A stretch of DNA of 64,000 bases from Owenia fusiformis (lineage: Eukaryota; Annelida; Polychaeta; Sabellida; Oweniidae): NCBI GenBank assembly GCA_903813345.2, contig CAIIXF020000005.1, forward strand, positions 33,047,375 through 33,111,374. Reading direction: 5' to 3'. A program made the translations under genes and the position numbers. Of this stretch, positions 35,901 to 48,040 are shown in pieces (the first letter of the stretch is position 1; every line of letters starts with the position of its first letter). Under the pieces are notes generated by a model, which was not told where the DNA came from, made no database searches, and saw nothing but the letters and a program-made list of their open reading frames with translations.

Positions 35901-38900
35901 CCAGATATATTGTCTTCATAATAAAACATATTACATTATTACATATTACTATTAGATATTCACTCACCTTGTTTTCTCCAAATTATTTTTTTCCTTTCAA
36001 CTAATAGATTCTCTGTCCGCGATATTGTTAAAGTGGTGCATTACTTTTGACATATAACAGACTAATAGGCTAGACATAGAACCAGTATGTTAATGTCACC
36101 CACCATGATTATGATGTCTATTGACCTTATAAAAAGGGCATTTTATTTGCTTCCTAGTCAACTCGTACCCAAGATTATTTTCAATATTATGGGTGCATAT
36201 TAGAGAAAAAATTGAGTTTGTAATGCTTTCATGTTATAATGTGAATCAAATAAGCCTCAATATTTTTTTTTGAATTTAGAAGACATTTTTTCTCCATGAA
36301 TCAGTAAAGCATTTTTTATTAAATAAAATAAGTGCTTGAAACGCTCGTTCTAAACATTATTTTGTCAAACATATATGTAAATAAATATTATTACAACATT
36401 AGATCTGACACTTGTTCCAAACACTCATAAACATACAATATTTTGAAAAATGATATTATGAATATATGGAATAAACATATGTCTCTTCACTCAAACATCC
36501 TGAATCTGTGACCAATATAAAATAATAGTCAATATAAATTGACACTCAGCTCAAAATGTCACAAAATTAAATCAATTTCTTCGGAAAATTCTTCTTCAAA
36601 CTTAAACTAGTATGTAATTCGTTATTCAATTATAATGTGTATATCTATTCACATTCCCAGTCCAACACTTGATTCAAAACAAAATATATACTTGGGTACG
36701 AGTTATCTTGGGTATGAGTTGTCTTGGGTACGAGTTGTCTTGGATACGACTTGTCTTGGGCATGAGTTGACCAGTTACCCTTTAGTATGCATTTCTTATT
36801 AATATTGAGTATCAAAGTACTAAAACTCTTACATTGTACAACAGGTCAAATTGTCCAAGAAATATAAATCCAAAGTTTGTGGAATTTGTGGAAACTTCAA
36901 TGGTATTGCAAAGGATGATTTAGTGACACGTGATGGTATAGATGTAAGCGGCTACCCTGATGGTTTTATTTGGAGTGTTGCAGATACCCATATTGGTAAC
37001 AGTTGGAAAGTCTATAACCCTGGGCAGCCTGAGTAAGAATTGATAGATTAATTTGCTTCTGGACTATGATTTCATTTGTATTATATTTAATACAAATATT
37101 ACGATAATAAAATTTATAATTATTAGTTGCAAGGAACTGGATCCTAGTAAGATTCCCACAACCTGGAAAGGCAAGAGGGAAGTTTCGCCAGAACCAAGTG
37201 CTCTATGTGAAACATACTTGGCTCAAAATAAGGCAATGATAAAGTACTGTTCTCCTAAAGACATTGAGTATGCATTGCAAGAATGCAATGAGGATGCCAA
37301 AGGTAAGAGCCATAGTTGTACATGGTTATGAATAATCATTTGTCTAAGCTAGAAATATTCTTATCAGAAATCCAGTGAAGTGACTAATATGTTGGATTAA
37401 TATGAACTAGAAAATGGCAAATCCAAGGATAAGCAAATTCCAACGAACAAACTCATGTTCAATAATCTTCATCTGCTCTACCCTTGATTTGAAGATAATA
37501 AAAGACAGACATAAAAGATAAATCAACATTTCCACCAATTTAAGCAACATTTTGGTATCTGGGAATCAAAGGCACAACTTAAAAATACAATAACTATGAT
37601 CTAATATGATAATAATATAACCATATTTTGAGGATATCGTTAATTACAGCAAATTCCCACTTTAGGCAGCCATTTTGAATGTTCTTGGGCAAAAATGAGA
37701 AAACAATATCATAATTGTGATCTTCTTTACATGTTCATTGTAATTTCTTTCAATCTACAAGGGGCGATCCATATATTCTGATAAAAATGCTCTCATTTCG
37801 TGATTTTTTCACATATCCCTCTTATTTTTTCAGAAAATGTAGATTATGTAATTACACATACAATGCTAAAATATTATAGCTATATCTTAAATTATCAATG
37901 AGATAAGGTTGCCATGGTAACCTGTATTAAGGGTAGGCAGGTCAATCAAACTATAACATATAAATATCATAATAACTTGATATTTTAATTATTTTAAAAC
38001 ATGCGGAAATCATGCATTTTTCTAAAAGAGTTTGGTATTGTTACTCTTTGTTTGTTGCTAAACAAATGTTTATATGTGCTCACTATAACATCACATGTAC
38101 AACAAATCACAATAGCATTGTAGGACAGAATGGGCCACTTGACATTACATGTTATGAGACACACCAAAAATCAAATTGTCAGATGAGGTTAATGTGGCTG
38201 ATGCAGAGTGTGACATTAACGGATACATTAGGGAATACAATTAGATTTTCTTTTCTTTTAAGAATAAGTTAGAGGACACTGTCAGAGACATGCATGGACT
38301 TATTAAGTGCATGGGCAAAGTGTTATATCTGCATAAAGAATCTATAGGTAGTATTGTAAAGAGGAAGGCATGGTCACTGTTGAAGATCATCCACAATCTG
38401 GTTGCAAGAAGAGCTTGCTGACAGAGAATAATACTACGATAAATTGAGATGTTACTAATGAAAAGATAGCTATCCCATTGTATAAATTATCAAACAAGGG
38501 TAACAGGGGTATGGAACAGATCAATGAATAGTTGGCAATGACTGGAAGATGCGTTTGGTCTGCTTAAAATAGGTACCGAGGAATGATTAAATTAACATAT
38601 TTATCTATTTTTGACGTTATAATTTAACCGACCTGCCTACCCTAAATACAGGTTACCATGGCAACCTTATTTCAAAATAAATTTAAGATATAGCTAAAAT
38701 AGTTTAGCATCGTATGTGTAATTACATAATCTACATGTTCTGAAAAAATGAAAGGGATATGTGAAAAAATCACAAAATGAGAGCATTTTTATCAGAATAT
38801 ATGGATCGCCCCTTGTATAGGTATTATATTGCCATTCTATGAAGACATCAGGAAATTGTTGTGAATCCAACTCATAATAAATTTCTGAGTTTACTTTTTA

Positions 38901-39086
38901 GCCTCGAATCTAGTGAGTCAGGCAGCAATAAAAGAAGCCATATGTGCTGCAATGGTACAAATGATGGCCAACTGCCCTGTTAGTCGGACTAGCGAAGGTG
39001 GCAGTTTGGAAGAGCTTTCAAAGAAATACGGCTGTTACCAGCAAAGTATTGTGAGAGAAGCTGCGAGATTGTCTGATCGGCAATAG
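32843..39086 (+). CDS. Secreted von Willebrand factor D-domain protein (whole coding locus)
   Basis: Seven exons: 32843-32912, 33510-33718, 33835-33957, 35711-35884, 36845-37032, 37127-37302, 38902-39086. The spliced length is 1125 nt, 374 aa; all phases agree and all introns are GT/AG. Residues 1 to about 23 are a signal peptide with a hydrophobic core (LLSLTIFLATLG). A single VWD domain follows: CQGSGDVHHTTFDDW, DFQGPCLYTL, a strand-rich middle, then VCGICGNFNG, the domain's hallmark with its calcium-binding Asn-Asp region. The C-terminal 115 residues contain spaced cysteines (LCETYL, KYCSP, QECNED, AICAAM, NCPVS, YGCYQQ) that could be a degenerate C8 domain. VWD domains occur in gel-forming mucins, vitellogenins, clotting proteins and some luciferases; this short single-domain form does not identify itself as any of these. 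It is extracellular; function unknown. Confidence 0.88.
33510..33718 (+). CDS. VWD gene exon 2
   Basis: Acceptor TTCCAG, donor GTAAGT, 209 nt. Encodes the start of the VWD domain, with GICQGSGDVHHTTFDDW and DFQGPCLYTLTRLCC. Confidence 0.92.
33835..33957 (+). CDS. VWD gene exon 3
   Basis: Acceptor GAATTAG (weak pyrimidine tract), donor GTAAGT, 123 nt, phase 0 both sides. Encodes IKQRPVGTPAYPLAYVDYIV and the beta-rich VEICGYSVILDEGKWAVVE. The frame fit on both sides supports it despite the weak acceptor. Confidence 0.8.
35711..35884 (+). CDS. VWD gene exon 4
   Basis: Acceptor TTTCAG, donor GTAAGT, 174 nt, phase 0. Encodes the VWD segment with GTQFKLSKWGTNGIQFETKF. Confidence 0.88.
36154..36774. 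mobile_element. Foldback element in VWD intron 4
   Basis: Ends CTAGTCAACTCGTACCCAAG and CTTGGGCATGAGTTGACCAG are inverted copies. Next to the right end are about four tandem copies of a 17-bp unit (GTCTTGGGTACGAGTT). Non-coding, 621 bp. Confidence 0.7.
36845..37032 (+). CDS. VWD gene exon 5
   Basis: Acceptor CAACAG, donor GTAAGA, 188 nt. Encodes the end of the VWD domain: VKLSKKYKSKVCGICGNFNG and the following KDDLVTRDG, ending with two bases of an Asp codon. Confidence 0.93.
37127..37302 (+). CDS. VWD gene exon 6
   Basis: Acceptor TATTAG after a 94-nt intron, donor GTAAGA, 176 nt. Encodes CKELDPSKIPTTWKGKREVS and a cysteine-bearing segment with LCETYLAQ and LQECNEDAK. Confidence 0.87.
37758..38815 (+). 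mobile_element. Decayed Tc1-like element in VWD intron 6
   Basis: Starts CAAGGGGCGATCC after TA and ends GGATCGCCCCTTG before TA. The arms are inverted copies over about 200 bp, including AAGGTTGCCATGGTAACCTG. Length 1058 bp, the same as the mariner-like element at 11510. Confidence 0.85.
38355..38480 (+). pseudogene. Tc1-type transposase N-terminal fragment
   Basis: One frame reads EDHPQSGCKKSLLTENNTTI, stop, then DVTNEKI, which resembles the GRPRKLTERDDR linker between the paired helix-turn-helix domains of Tc1 transposases. Frames are broken and the catalytic part is absent. Confidence 0.4.
38902..39086 (+). CDS. VWD gene exon 7 (last)
   Basis: Acceptor TTTTTAG, 185 nt to TAG. Encodes SNLVSQAAIKEAICAAMVQM and a tail with NCPVSRTSEGGSLEELSKKY. 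Amphipathic, with few cysteines. Confidence 0.87.
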
Positions 39087-39127
39087 ACTAACTTGATTTT
39101 GATCATTGTTTGAAATACTTCAAAAAA

Positions 39128-39133
39128 AATAAA
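39128..39133 (+). terminator. Poly(A) signal of the VWD gene
   Basis: AATAAA 42 bp after the stop codon. By consensus and position. Confidence 0.6.
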
Positions 39134-40690
39134 GTTATAAATTTTGAACATCATATGAATCTTATGTTTGTGTCTCAAATGGAATGGAAACTGAGCTAAA
39201 TGATGTCATTTTCAAAATAAATTTAAATCGGGAGAAATCCCATTTTTTGCTCATCCCGAATATTTTTTTAAAATACCGATTTACAAAAAAGATTCTTATC
39301 CCTAATATCCCAATCTTAATAAAATATCCTAATTTCTTCATAAAATATTCTGATTTCTTAATAAAATATCCTGATTTCGTATCCCAATTTGTTAACGAGA
39401 CATCCTGATTTTTCAGTAAAAACTCCTGACTTTTTAATGATACCCTCCTAATTTTTGTTCAAAACTACAGATTTTTTATTGGAAGTATACATCAGGTTTT
39501 CTGATAAAATGTTCTGGGACTGACAAATTCTGAACAATGAAATGCATATAGAACACAATGCAATGAAAGTTGGAACGTGGTGAAAAAGATTTATGGAAAA
39601 GCATTTTTGTGATGAAACAGAATAGCTAACTGCACATTATGAAAGTAAATCAAACGTTGATGTATATATTTTGGCAGTGATGCCATATTAGCATTTATGA
39701 AAGTTGGCGGTCATAATTGCTCTATTAGAGATCATTAAATCTATCGTTCTAGTTATTATGACATCACATTTCATATTAGAACTGGTGATATTTTTCTAAT
39801 AAATGCATGAATTTTTATTAAAAATAATGCATGGAGATGTGAGAATCTCTTTGCAATTGCAAACTAAATCTTTAATGATTCTGAATAAGAAAAGTTATCA
39901 AACACTTGGAGTTTAGCTGAAATATAAAGTTCTCGGGATAATATACAAAGCAAAATGAAAAAATCTAATTCAGCAACAAGTAAAAAGGTAATGAAGAAGA
40001 TGAAAATCTGCCTGTACAGGGAATAAACTATTTTTGAGATCTTATTTGTGGTGCGGAAGATCTGTAAGATGCTAATTGATTGTTTAACGTGTCCATCAGG
40101 TTCCAATATATTGGGCATACATTAAATCATTGTAAAATCTTCAAAATACTGTTAGACAGTTGTCATTTTTGGGATCACTTGTATAATTGACAGGATTGAT
40201 TGCTGCATTCTCTAAAAATATATCATTGGAATCCATGCATTAAAAAGTTCTTGCATATGAACATTTTTCTTGGCTGACCCTGTACATTATGTATTCAATC
40301 TGAATTTGAGAATTGGTACTTGATCTGCTCTCTGTTAGTATACATGGTATGAACACCACAAGTGAATACACTGACAATACAGTTATAGTGATTTATTTGT
40401 ACACATTACAATTTTATGTAATACAGGAAGCATGTCCAGAAATACACTTTAATAACCAGTTTCAGTTTACAAGAATGTTAACTTTTCCATCCACTTCAGT
40501 GAAAATAATAATAAATAAATTATTTGTAAAATAAAATTATATACATTTGTACATGTAGGATACATTATCATCATGGATTGTTAGACCATCATTAGTCAGT
40601 GAACTCAGATACATTATTAAAATCTCAATTGTTTTTCACTATTTACAAGTCTGCTATTCGTTAATATGTTGATTTCAGATATATAAAGGC
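39134..40690. other. Intergenic, degenerate repeats
   Basis: No gene. 39260-39480 is a degenerate repeat of phrases such as AAAATATCCTGATTTC; similar wording recurs at about 52838-53060 and 53280-53340. Confidence 0.5.
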
Positions 40691-40786
40691 AGAATCAGAT
40701 GTTCCCGTAATCTCATTCTTCCTTTGAAAAACTATGTTTTGGAGAGATTACGGGAACATCTGATTCTTCCTTTGAAAAACTATGTA
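40691..40786. repeat. Perfect hairpin joined to a direct repeat
   Basis: A 24-nt segment starting AGAATCAGATGTTCCC (40691) recurs as its exact reverse complement about 30 nt later (ending at about 40766). The spacer phrase ATTCTTCCTTTGAAAAACTA is repeated directly after it. It borders the hAT-like element. Confidence 0.8.
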
Positions 40787-40797
40787 GCTATTTGGCA

Positions 40798-41429
40798 GGT
40801 AAAGATTAAAAGGTGGATTGGATCAAGTGAATTGGATTCATGTAAAAGGTGGATTGGATTGGGATTCTTCAAAATATGGATTTTCCTTAAAAAATTATAT
40901 TGATATCCCTTCAGAAGATTAATGCTCTCCTCACTTCCACAATGTCAAATAATGTTATATCATTTTGTTTGGGTGGGCTAGCAGGGTGACCTGATACATA
41001 TCCTTATTCATTCCAAGTGTAATTTTAGACATTTCATAAATCACAAGGCAGACTTTTGAAGTCGAATATCCATATCACCTGTTTTCAATTCAAACATAAA
41101 ATGGCAGAAATGTCTTCGGAACACCCATACATCAATTTGAATGACAGCTTATATCTACAAATCTATGTTTTTATTATGTCTTACAAATGTTGATTTACAA
41201 GGGAGAGCAGTTAAATACGTTAGAGTATCTATCAACTAATTAAAGTATGTATTTGTAATTGCTTTGTTGATTCCTTAAAGGGACCCAAGTAATCACAAAA
41301 TACTATAGGCCAAAGGAAATTGTGTAGAGGGAGATCAACTGAAAAATCCACATTTAGAATATTCCTGATCCAATCCACCTTTTACATGAATCCAATCCAC
41401 TCGATCCAATCCACCTTTTAATCTCTACC
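40798..41429. mobile_element. hAT-type MITE
   Basis: Ends GGTAAAGATTAAAAGGTGGA and, inverted, TCCACCTTTTAATCTCTACC, flanked by the 8-bp duplication ATTTGGCA at 40790-40797 and 41430-41437. An 8-bp target duplication is the mark of hAT transposons. Length 632 bp; no transposase. The subterminal word AAGGTGGATTGGAT is repeated within each arm. Confidence 0.85.
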
Positions 41430-41437
41430 ATTTGGCA

Positions 41438-44400
41438 CTATAATAAACTCTCCATTGGAAATCAGAAATCTTTGACCACAACTGTTTCAAACTGATGCAT
41501 ATGGTGAATGATTCAGTCTATAGTAATAATAGTATATGTATGCATATTATTTCTTTTTACAAAATATAATATCATTTAATGTGACTGAGATGGTGGATTC
41601 TCTTTCTTACAAATACTTTGGGTTCAACTTCAGATTCTAATCAATCACACCAGCATTCTAAAATATAGCAATATGGCCTTACAAATTGTTATAAATTATG
41701 GTATCCTCAAAGTAAATAAAGACAAATTAACTGACCAACTTGGTCTAAAAGAGGGTTATCTTATGAACAAGAAATCATGTTTGTCTGGAGCATTGTACAC
41801 AAGAATATTACATGTAAATTATAATTTTCTTACAAGAAACTAAAATTATAGGCATATATGAGTTTTGCTCATTAGTGACATGGCACAACTCTAATTTTAA
41901 AGAAATTGTATTTTTATTACCATTTTATTACCTTGCATATGTTAAGAATGCTTGATGATGTTTACGAAAACAGAGCAATATGATTTCTCATGCATGCCTA
42001 TGATTTTTTATTGCATGTTCTGCGAAAATATTTCATTATTACTTCATCAATGATACTGTAGGTATTTTCAATAAAACGTGAAAAATGTTTGTGTGCTTAA
42101 AAGTTTAATCTGAATGTCATTGTAAATAGATGGCAGGCCAAGGTTGTTATAATCGTGTATCCAATACAGCCATGGATTGTGATATCATGTCATCCTGAAA
42201 ACAATGTTTTGTTGCATTATTCATTTTACAGAAAGTAATCAAAATTACAAACACAATATCAAAATCAATCAAATTATAAATTATAATTCAATAAAATTTA
42301 AAGTCCCAATAGCTTAAATTATTATTCTAAATAATCCTAAAATATGTTTTACTCAAATTAATACATAACTTACACAATCAAAAGGAGTGGGCATAAACTG
42401 TTTTTCTGTAATTATTGGCCTTATGGAAAAACTTTATTTAAAAAGTATATAAATTGTCTTTCAAATTGAGGTTGCAATTAGTGTCCTCAACTTGGAACTC
42501 ATCACACTACTTACAATGTACTAGGTGAAGTATTGTTATCAAGCTTTGATTTTATGTTCAAGTAATTTAATTGTGTAAGTTGGATATAATTATGAATTTA
42601 ATTTTTTATTTTATTCAAGATGAGAATTGCAGCTACTGACCATTTAACAAAAAATAGACCATGAGATAAACAATTATAAAAAAATGAATTAATCCAAGTG
42701 CAATTGAGCATTGTCATAAAGAATATAATTTCAAATTATTATTACTCCCCATGACTACTATTTTGATGTCCAATTTGTCTTTGTACATTTCAACAACCTT
42801 AGCATAAAACAATGAAAAAGAATGTGCAAGACTGTATAAAAAACATATTTTTCTTTCCCAGAACATTGCTCTTATCATGTGTTGATTTTCAGAAGAACTA
42901 AAAAACCTGATATCATTAAGTGTGTAAAGGTTAAGTTAGTATGGCAACACTATAGTAATAATACACTTTGCTATGATAACATAGAAGTATAGATATATAA
43001 ACCAGCCCAATAATTCAAAGCAGTTCATTGAACATGAGTTCAGCAGTCTGGACAATTGTGCTGGATCGATGGTCTGCCATATTTCAATTACATTTGTTCA
43101 GAATAATCTGGAGATATATTTTGTCTTTAATTGCTAAGAGTTCAGAATGTGATATTCAATTAAAACACCCCAAAACTATATTAAATGATCATCTTCCATA
43201 TTTCTTTTATTTATGGACTATAATGTAGAACTTTGAGGATTAAGGGGAGTCATTATGTAATGAATCATATGCATAATACAGCATTGTTATTCACATAATT
43301 GCATTACTGAAGATTCTATGGGTGGTGAAAACTTTTGTATATACTGAGCATAAATAGCATTATAAAAAAGGTGTCATTCTTGCATACAATGATGTGATGC
43401 ATATAATAATGCAAGCTTGGCATACAATGATGCAAGTTTAGGATATGGCGATGTGAGTTTGACATCACAGATAAATACTTAAAAACGAGGCAAATCCCAT
43501 GGCTAGCAGAGAAAATGAATTTTTGATTAAATGCACATCTCAGCTCAATGAGTTAAAATGTCAACCATATATTTGTGAGTTAAGAGTGTAAAACAGTGGA
43601 AAACCATGGGCATCTTAAGGGCGGTGGGTTTGCTAAATGCCAACTTCTGCACTGCCGAGAAATTTTTTGATGAGACCAAAACTTCAAAAATGCTGTTTTT
43701 ACATCAGAAAAGAATTATAGTCCTTAAAAATGCTCAGATTGCACCAAATAATGTCTTTGATGAAAAATTTCACCAGACCTCTAAAATGTGTGGCCTTTAA
43801 TCAGCCACGCATTCACTTGCTGTGCCCGGACCACCTATATTTTCTAAAAATGCACCCTTTTACATATATGGTCTGACGCTCCTTAAAAATTGATATCATA
43901 TCCCTATTTCCTATTATCATAGAAACCCCTGGTCCAATAAATATGTATGATCTCAGTTAGTTGGTTCAAGAATGATTTCAACTAATAGTATAGTTTCCAT
44001 ATAGCTTTTGAAATCTCACTAAATCTTGTTTTTCGTGAGATTTTAAGAGACTTGCATATTAGACCTCTAATGACTTACGTTACCTTCTTTTAAATGGCAT
44101 ATTTGAATTCAGTGAAATGTTTTCTCCTTTAATAGCTTTGATTTACACAGTTATGTAATTTGAATAATTTTCTATAACAATTTAAAAAAAACTTGGGCCA
44201 AATGTCCATAGATGCAATGCTAAAATTCTTAAAATCCGTGGATTATTTGTATGTCAATCAACATTTGCATGTTTAATCACATCGTGTGCTTAAACAGGGT
44301 CATCATGTGGTATATCATTCAAGTTTTATACAGATTCAACAAACACACTTTGATAAATCATGAAATTAAGCCACTTTTCCAAGATTTTAGCATGTAAATG

Positions 44401-45321
44401 AATGGAGCTCTAGCCCAAGTTAAAAGCTGAATAAAAGATGGCAGCACGAGATTTCATTGATTTTTCTGCTATTTAGAAACTATCCTATTGACCAAATAAC
44501 ATTCTTGCCAAATTCATGTTCATATAACTTGGAACCCTGTATTGTATATTGATAAATCAATTAATCGCTGCTCCCTTCCTTCATTTACTGGTAAAATTCA
44601 AAATAACTCAGATTTGATTACAAATTTAAGGCACTGAATATTGAAATGAAACCTCTTAAGTCCTTGATTTATATTTTGGTCCATGTATAGGAATTTTAGC
44701 TGTTAGTCCAAAAAATGTATTCCAATACAAATTTACTAAATTACTAGATACTTAAAGATAAAAATCTCAAATGGCAAATATATATACATGTACCAAATGA
44801 TTTTTCAAAGTTATATAAAATAATAAAAATGCCTGCTAGAAGGGAGCAGTGTATTAGTATATAAAATGGGTTCAACTTAGACTACCTTGGTTTGACATTC
44901 TCAATACATGCATAAAAGTAGAAAGGTTGCCCTATGTCCCATGGTTGGTTGTGTCACTGCAAGTGTAGGAGTCAGAACAAATATATGTGTCCAGGACCAT
45001 TAATGACTCTGCCAGACTGCGTTCCTGAAACATGCATGGTAGTGACACACAAAATCATATGGAATGTGGCATTAAGGTGTTAGAACAAGGTCATCATAAT
45101 TATTGCAATATCTCAGGGGTCTCTGTCAACATAATACTGTACCTAGACTACATGTTTGGTAATGCAAATCAATACATGTAATATAAGTTCAAAAATTGAA
45201 ATGTTGGGGGATTATAGTGATTGGAGATCACTAAGATTTTGCAATTTTACTGCATGCTTTCCTTGTAAATTCATACACTCAATGAACATAAATAACACTG
45301 CTATAGTGAAGCTGTGGGTAG
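41438..45321. other. Intergenic, no gene recognised
   Basis: AT-rich sequence with short frames only. A stretch at about 43595-43900 has somewhat different composition and an open frame of 64 codons without recognisable domain, possibly part of a dispersed repeat. Confidence 0.5.
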
Positions 45322-45325
45322 TTAA

Positions 45326-47963
45326 CTCTTTTGACTGGGAAGTCGACTAATTCATCCTATCTGCGGGTAACTGCGGGAAGTCGACTATAGTTGACTTTTA
45401 TACACGTACTATGCTGATAAGTTTTCTGTTGTATTTATAGATGTCAGGCTATGTCTAACCTTGTGGATTATGTTTGTACAGGACAAAAAACATAAACGTA
45501 ACAGAAAGTTAATGATATTTCGTGACTTTTTCATAAAATAAACCGATAGAAAAGGTGATTTAAAATGGCTGCTGCTAGAGCTAGAACTCTCATATGTATT
45601 AGGGCTACTGAGGACAATTTTGATCAAATATTCAATGATTTGGACAGTGAAAACGATACTTGAAAAAATGAGGTGAAAATGATGATTTAATTGAGATTTT
45701 TGGATGGTATTATTTTATTTTTATTATTACATAAAATATTATTTAACTTTATTCTATTTTTCTCATTGATATCATGAATGATGTAATTGCTAGTCTATAG
45801 TCAAGACATTGTATGTTTTGATGGTTTGAAATGGTAGAACAATATATTGACAGCATGTACTAAAGATTTCATCAACATCTGATTGCTAGTTAAAAAGTTA
45901 CACTGTATGTACAGAGATCGCCTAATATTAAAAGTGGGTGATCAAAGACTCGACAAGATGCGCAAAATCCAAAATGTCGGAGGAAAGGTATGTTTGTTTG
46001 TCTTCTCTTTACCAGTTTTAAGTCATTTTACCTACAGATGGTATTCCATATGCTGTATAAGAGACTCAAGATTCATTTGGTAACAGGATTCGGTGATTAA
46101 ATCAACCGAAATACCTGAACTGAGTTGATAAAAGAAGCAAAATCAAAAACCCGTCGAACGAAAATGTATTTTTCACAAAATTTTCTGTTTTTAGATTGCC
46201 AAAACCACAAAACCAATATCATCTATGGTTAATATACATAAAACTTAACATTACATGCATATCAGACGTTCCAACTCCCCTTCAGTATCGAGTAAGGAGG
46301 ATGTTATGAAAAAAATTATGATCAGCCAAGTGAGTGATTTTACCATTGTGGATTCTAATGATATGTTCTTTGCATTTCAGAGTGGTTGGATTTACATATT
46401 TCTATTGTCCTTCACTACGAACTGTTAAATTTCAAAACATTATAAATCACCTTATAGAACACCATGAAGATGAAGAGATGAAGATAAGAAAGATTATTGA
46501 AAATAGAGGCAAATTTAGAATGATTACAAGAACTATGAGCTTGACAAGTAAAGATTTGGTTTTAATTATAAATCAAACAAATCTTTAATGTACATATGAC
46601 CAAAGCCTAAACTGGAACTTTTCCCCAGTCCCATCCACATTACGCTGTCTAGAATAGCAAAGTATTTATTTCACTTTGTTTCTCTAAAAACGCCCACTGG
46701 GCGTTTATTTTGCATTCGATTACATACAATTCTAACATTTTCAAGCTAATCACCTATACACCTTAGTTGAAAATTGATCAATAAATCTTCTGAATATTGA
46801 ACTATAGAGCAGCTTTCCCCTATACCTATCATTTACATATGATCCAAGTTAGCCACCTCGTGGTGAAACTGGGAACTGACTACTGGCATCTACTGAAGGT
46901 CATTACATTTTTATATAACTTATTAATACCTTGCTGCAAAAGAATGATTTAACTCCCCAATGAAATAGATAGTGTACAATTCAGATTTAATAAGTTTATT
47001 ATGAGACCCCATGTTCATAACAACCACAATCATGAAAATGGGTGATGCATTGACATACATTTTCATTTATGATTTATTCAATTCTTGCATTACAATTCGA
47101 CAATCATCTTGGATGCCAAGGTGTAAAGTTTTCATACCTTGGAATCAAAGGGTAAAATAAATGGACTGAAATGTGACTTTAAAAACTGTTCCATTTATAA
47201 GGTGTTATGCTTCAAGAGGTTTTTCTCTTAGCAGTGTACATATCGTATTGTATTCAAACAAAGACAGAATAACAAAATATACGCATATAGTGACCATTTA
47301 ATCGAATGAATTAATGAACGGTGATGTACATGTTTATTTTAATTTGGACATACATTTTGCATGAAACCCCATTTTTCTTCTCTTTAAAGCATATAGTTGT
47401 GGGTGTATGAAATGCTGAAACTCACGCTATTGGCTGATCCATTCATTTCTGTGTTAAAATATTTATTCCATGTTATTTAAGAGGAAACGTGAACTTTATC
47501 ATGGTCAAATGGAAGCCCAAATCCCTACCTAAGTATAAAAAATTAAAGTGAGTAAAAATCTTCTCTTGTTTTTGATATTTTAAAGCTTTTTAAATAAAAC
47601 AGCACATATTATATCGCATTTATATCTTTACATCGTAAAATCGATCACATATACGAAAAATGGTCAAAGTAATATATATTTTTCAAAGCATATGGGTGTT
47701 CTTGTGCCTACAAAACCTTATTGAATCACCAGTAGCGTGTAATATGAACACAAATAAATCTTTTAAAAATAACCGTTACACGATATTTGAATTTTGCGCA
47801 TCTTGTCGAGTCTTTGATCACCCACTTTTAATACTAGGCGATCTCTGTACATACAGTGAAGTTATGACTGTTTGAATATAATCGGTCAAAAGTAGACAAT
47901 TTTCAGGAAATTAATTACCGATCTTAGCAATGTAGCAAATTTGCTAATTACCAGTCAAAATAG
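45326..47963 (+). mobile_element. piggyBac-like non-autonomous element, 2.64 kb
   Basis: Flanked by TTAA at 45322-45325 and 47964-47967, with ends CTCTTTTGACTGG and CCAGTCAAAATAG (12 of 13 matching when inverted). TTAA targets are diagnostic of piggyBac. It has long internal inverted repeats of about 80 bp, 45896-45976 against 47780-47866, starting CACTGTATGTACAGAGATCG. No full transposase is readable. A frame of 84 codons near 46334-46588 contains CPSLRTVKFQNIINHLIEHH, which I cannot assign. A perfect 19-nt palindrome lies at 46688. Confidence 0.75.
45565..45663 (+). pseudogene. Short acidic ORF near the 5' end of the piggyBac-like element
   Basis: 32 codons, MAAARARTLICIRATEDNFD onward to LDSENDT, then stop. 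It lies 243 bp from the TTAA. An ORF of identical length sits in the same place in the element at 62751. Possibly the truncated acidic N-terminus of a piggyBac transposase. Confidence 0.4.
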
Positions 47964-48040
47964 TTAAACACTACAATAACAATGTTAATATGGATAGATT
48001 AAAAACTGCAAAATAGTTCAAATCACCAATTCAATCTTAT

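Noticed and set aside
46334-46588. 84-codon frame with CPSLRTVKFQNIINHLIEHH
   Set aside because: Looks vaguely like a zinc-finger or transposon protein fragment but lacks a full motif; mentioned only under the piggyBac-like element.
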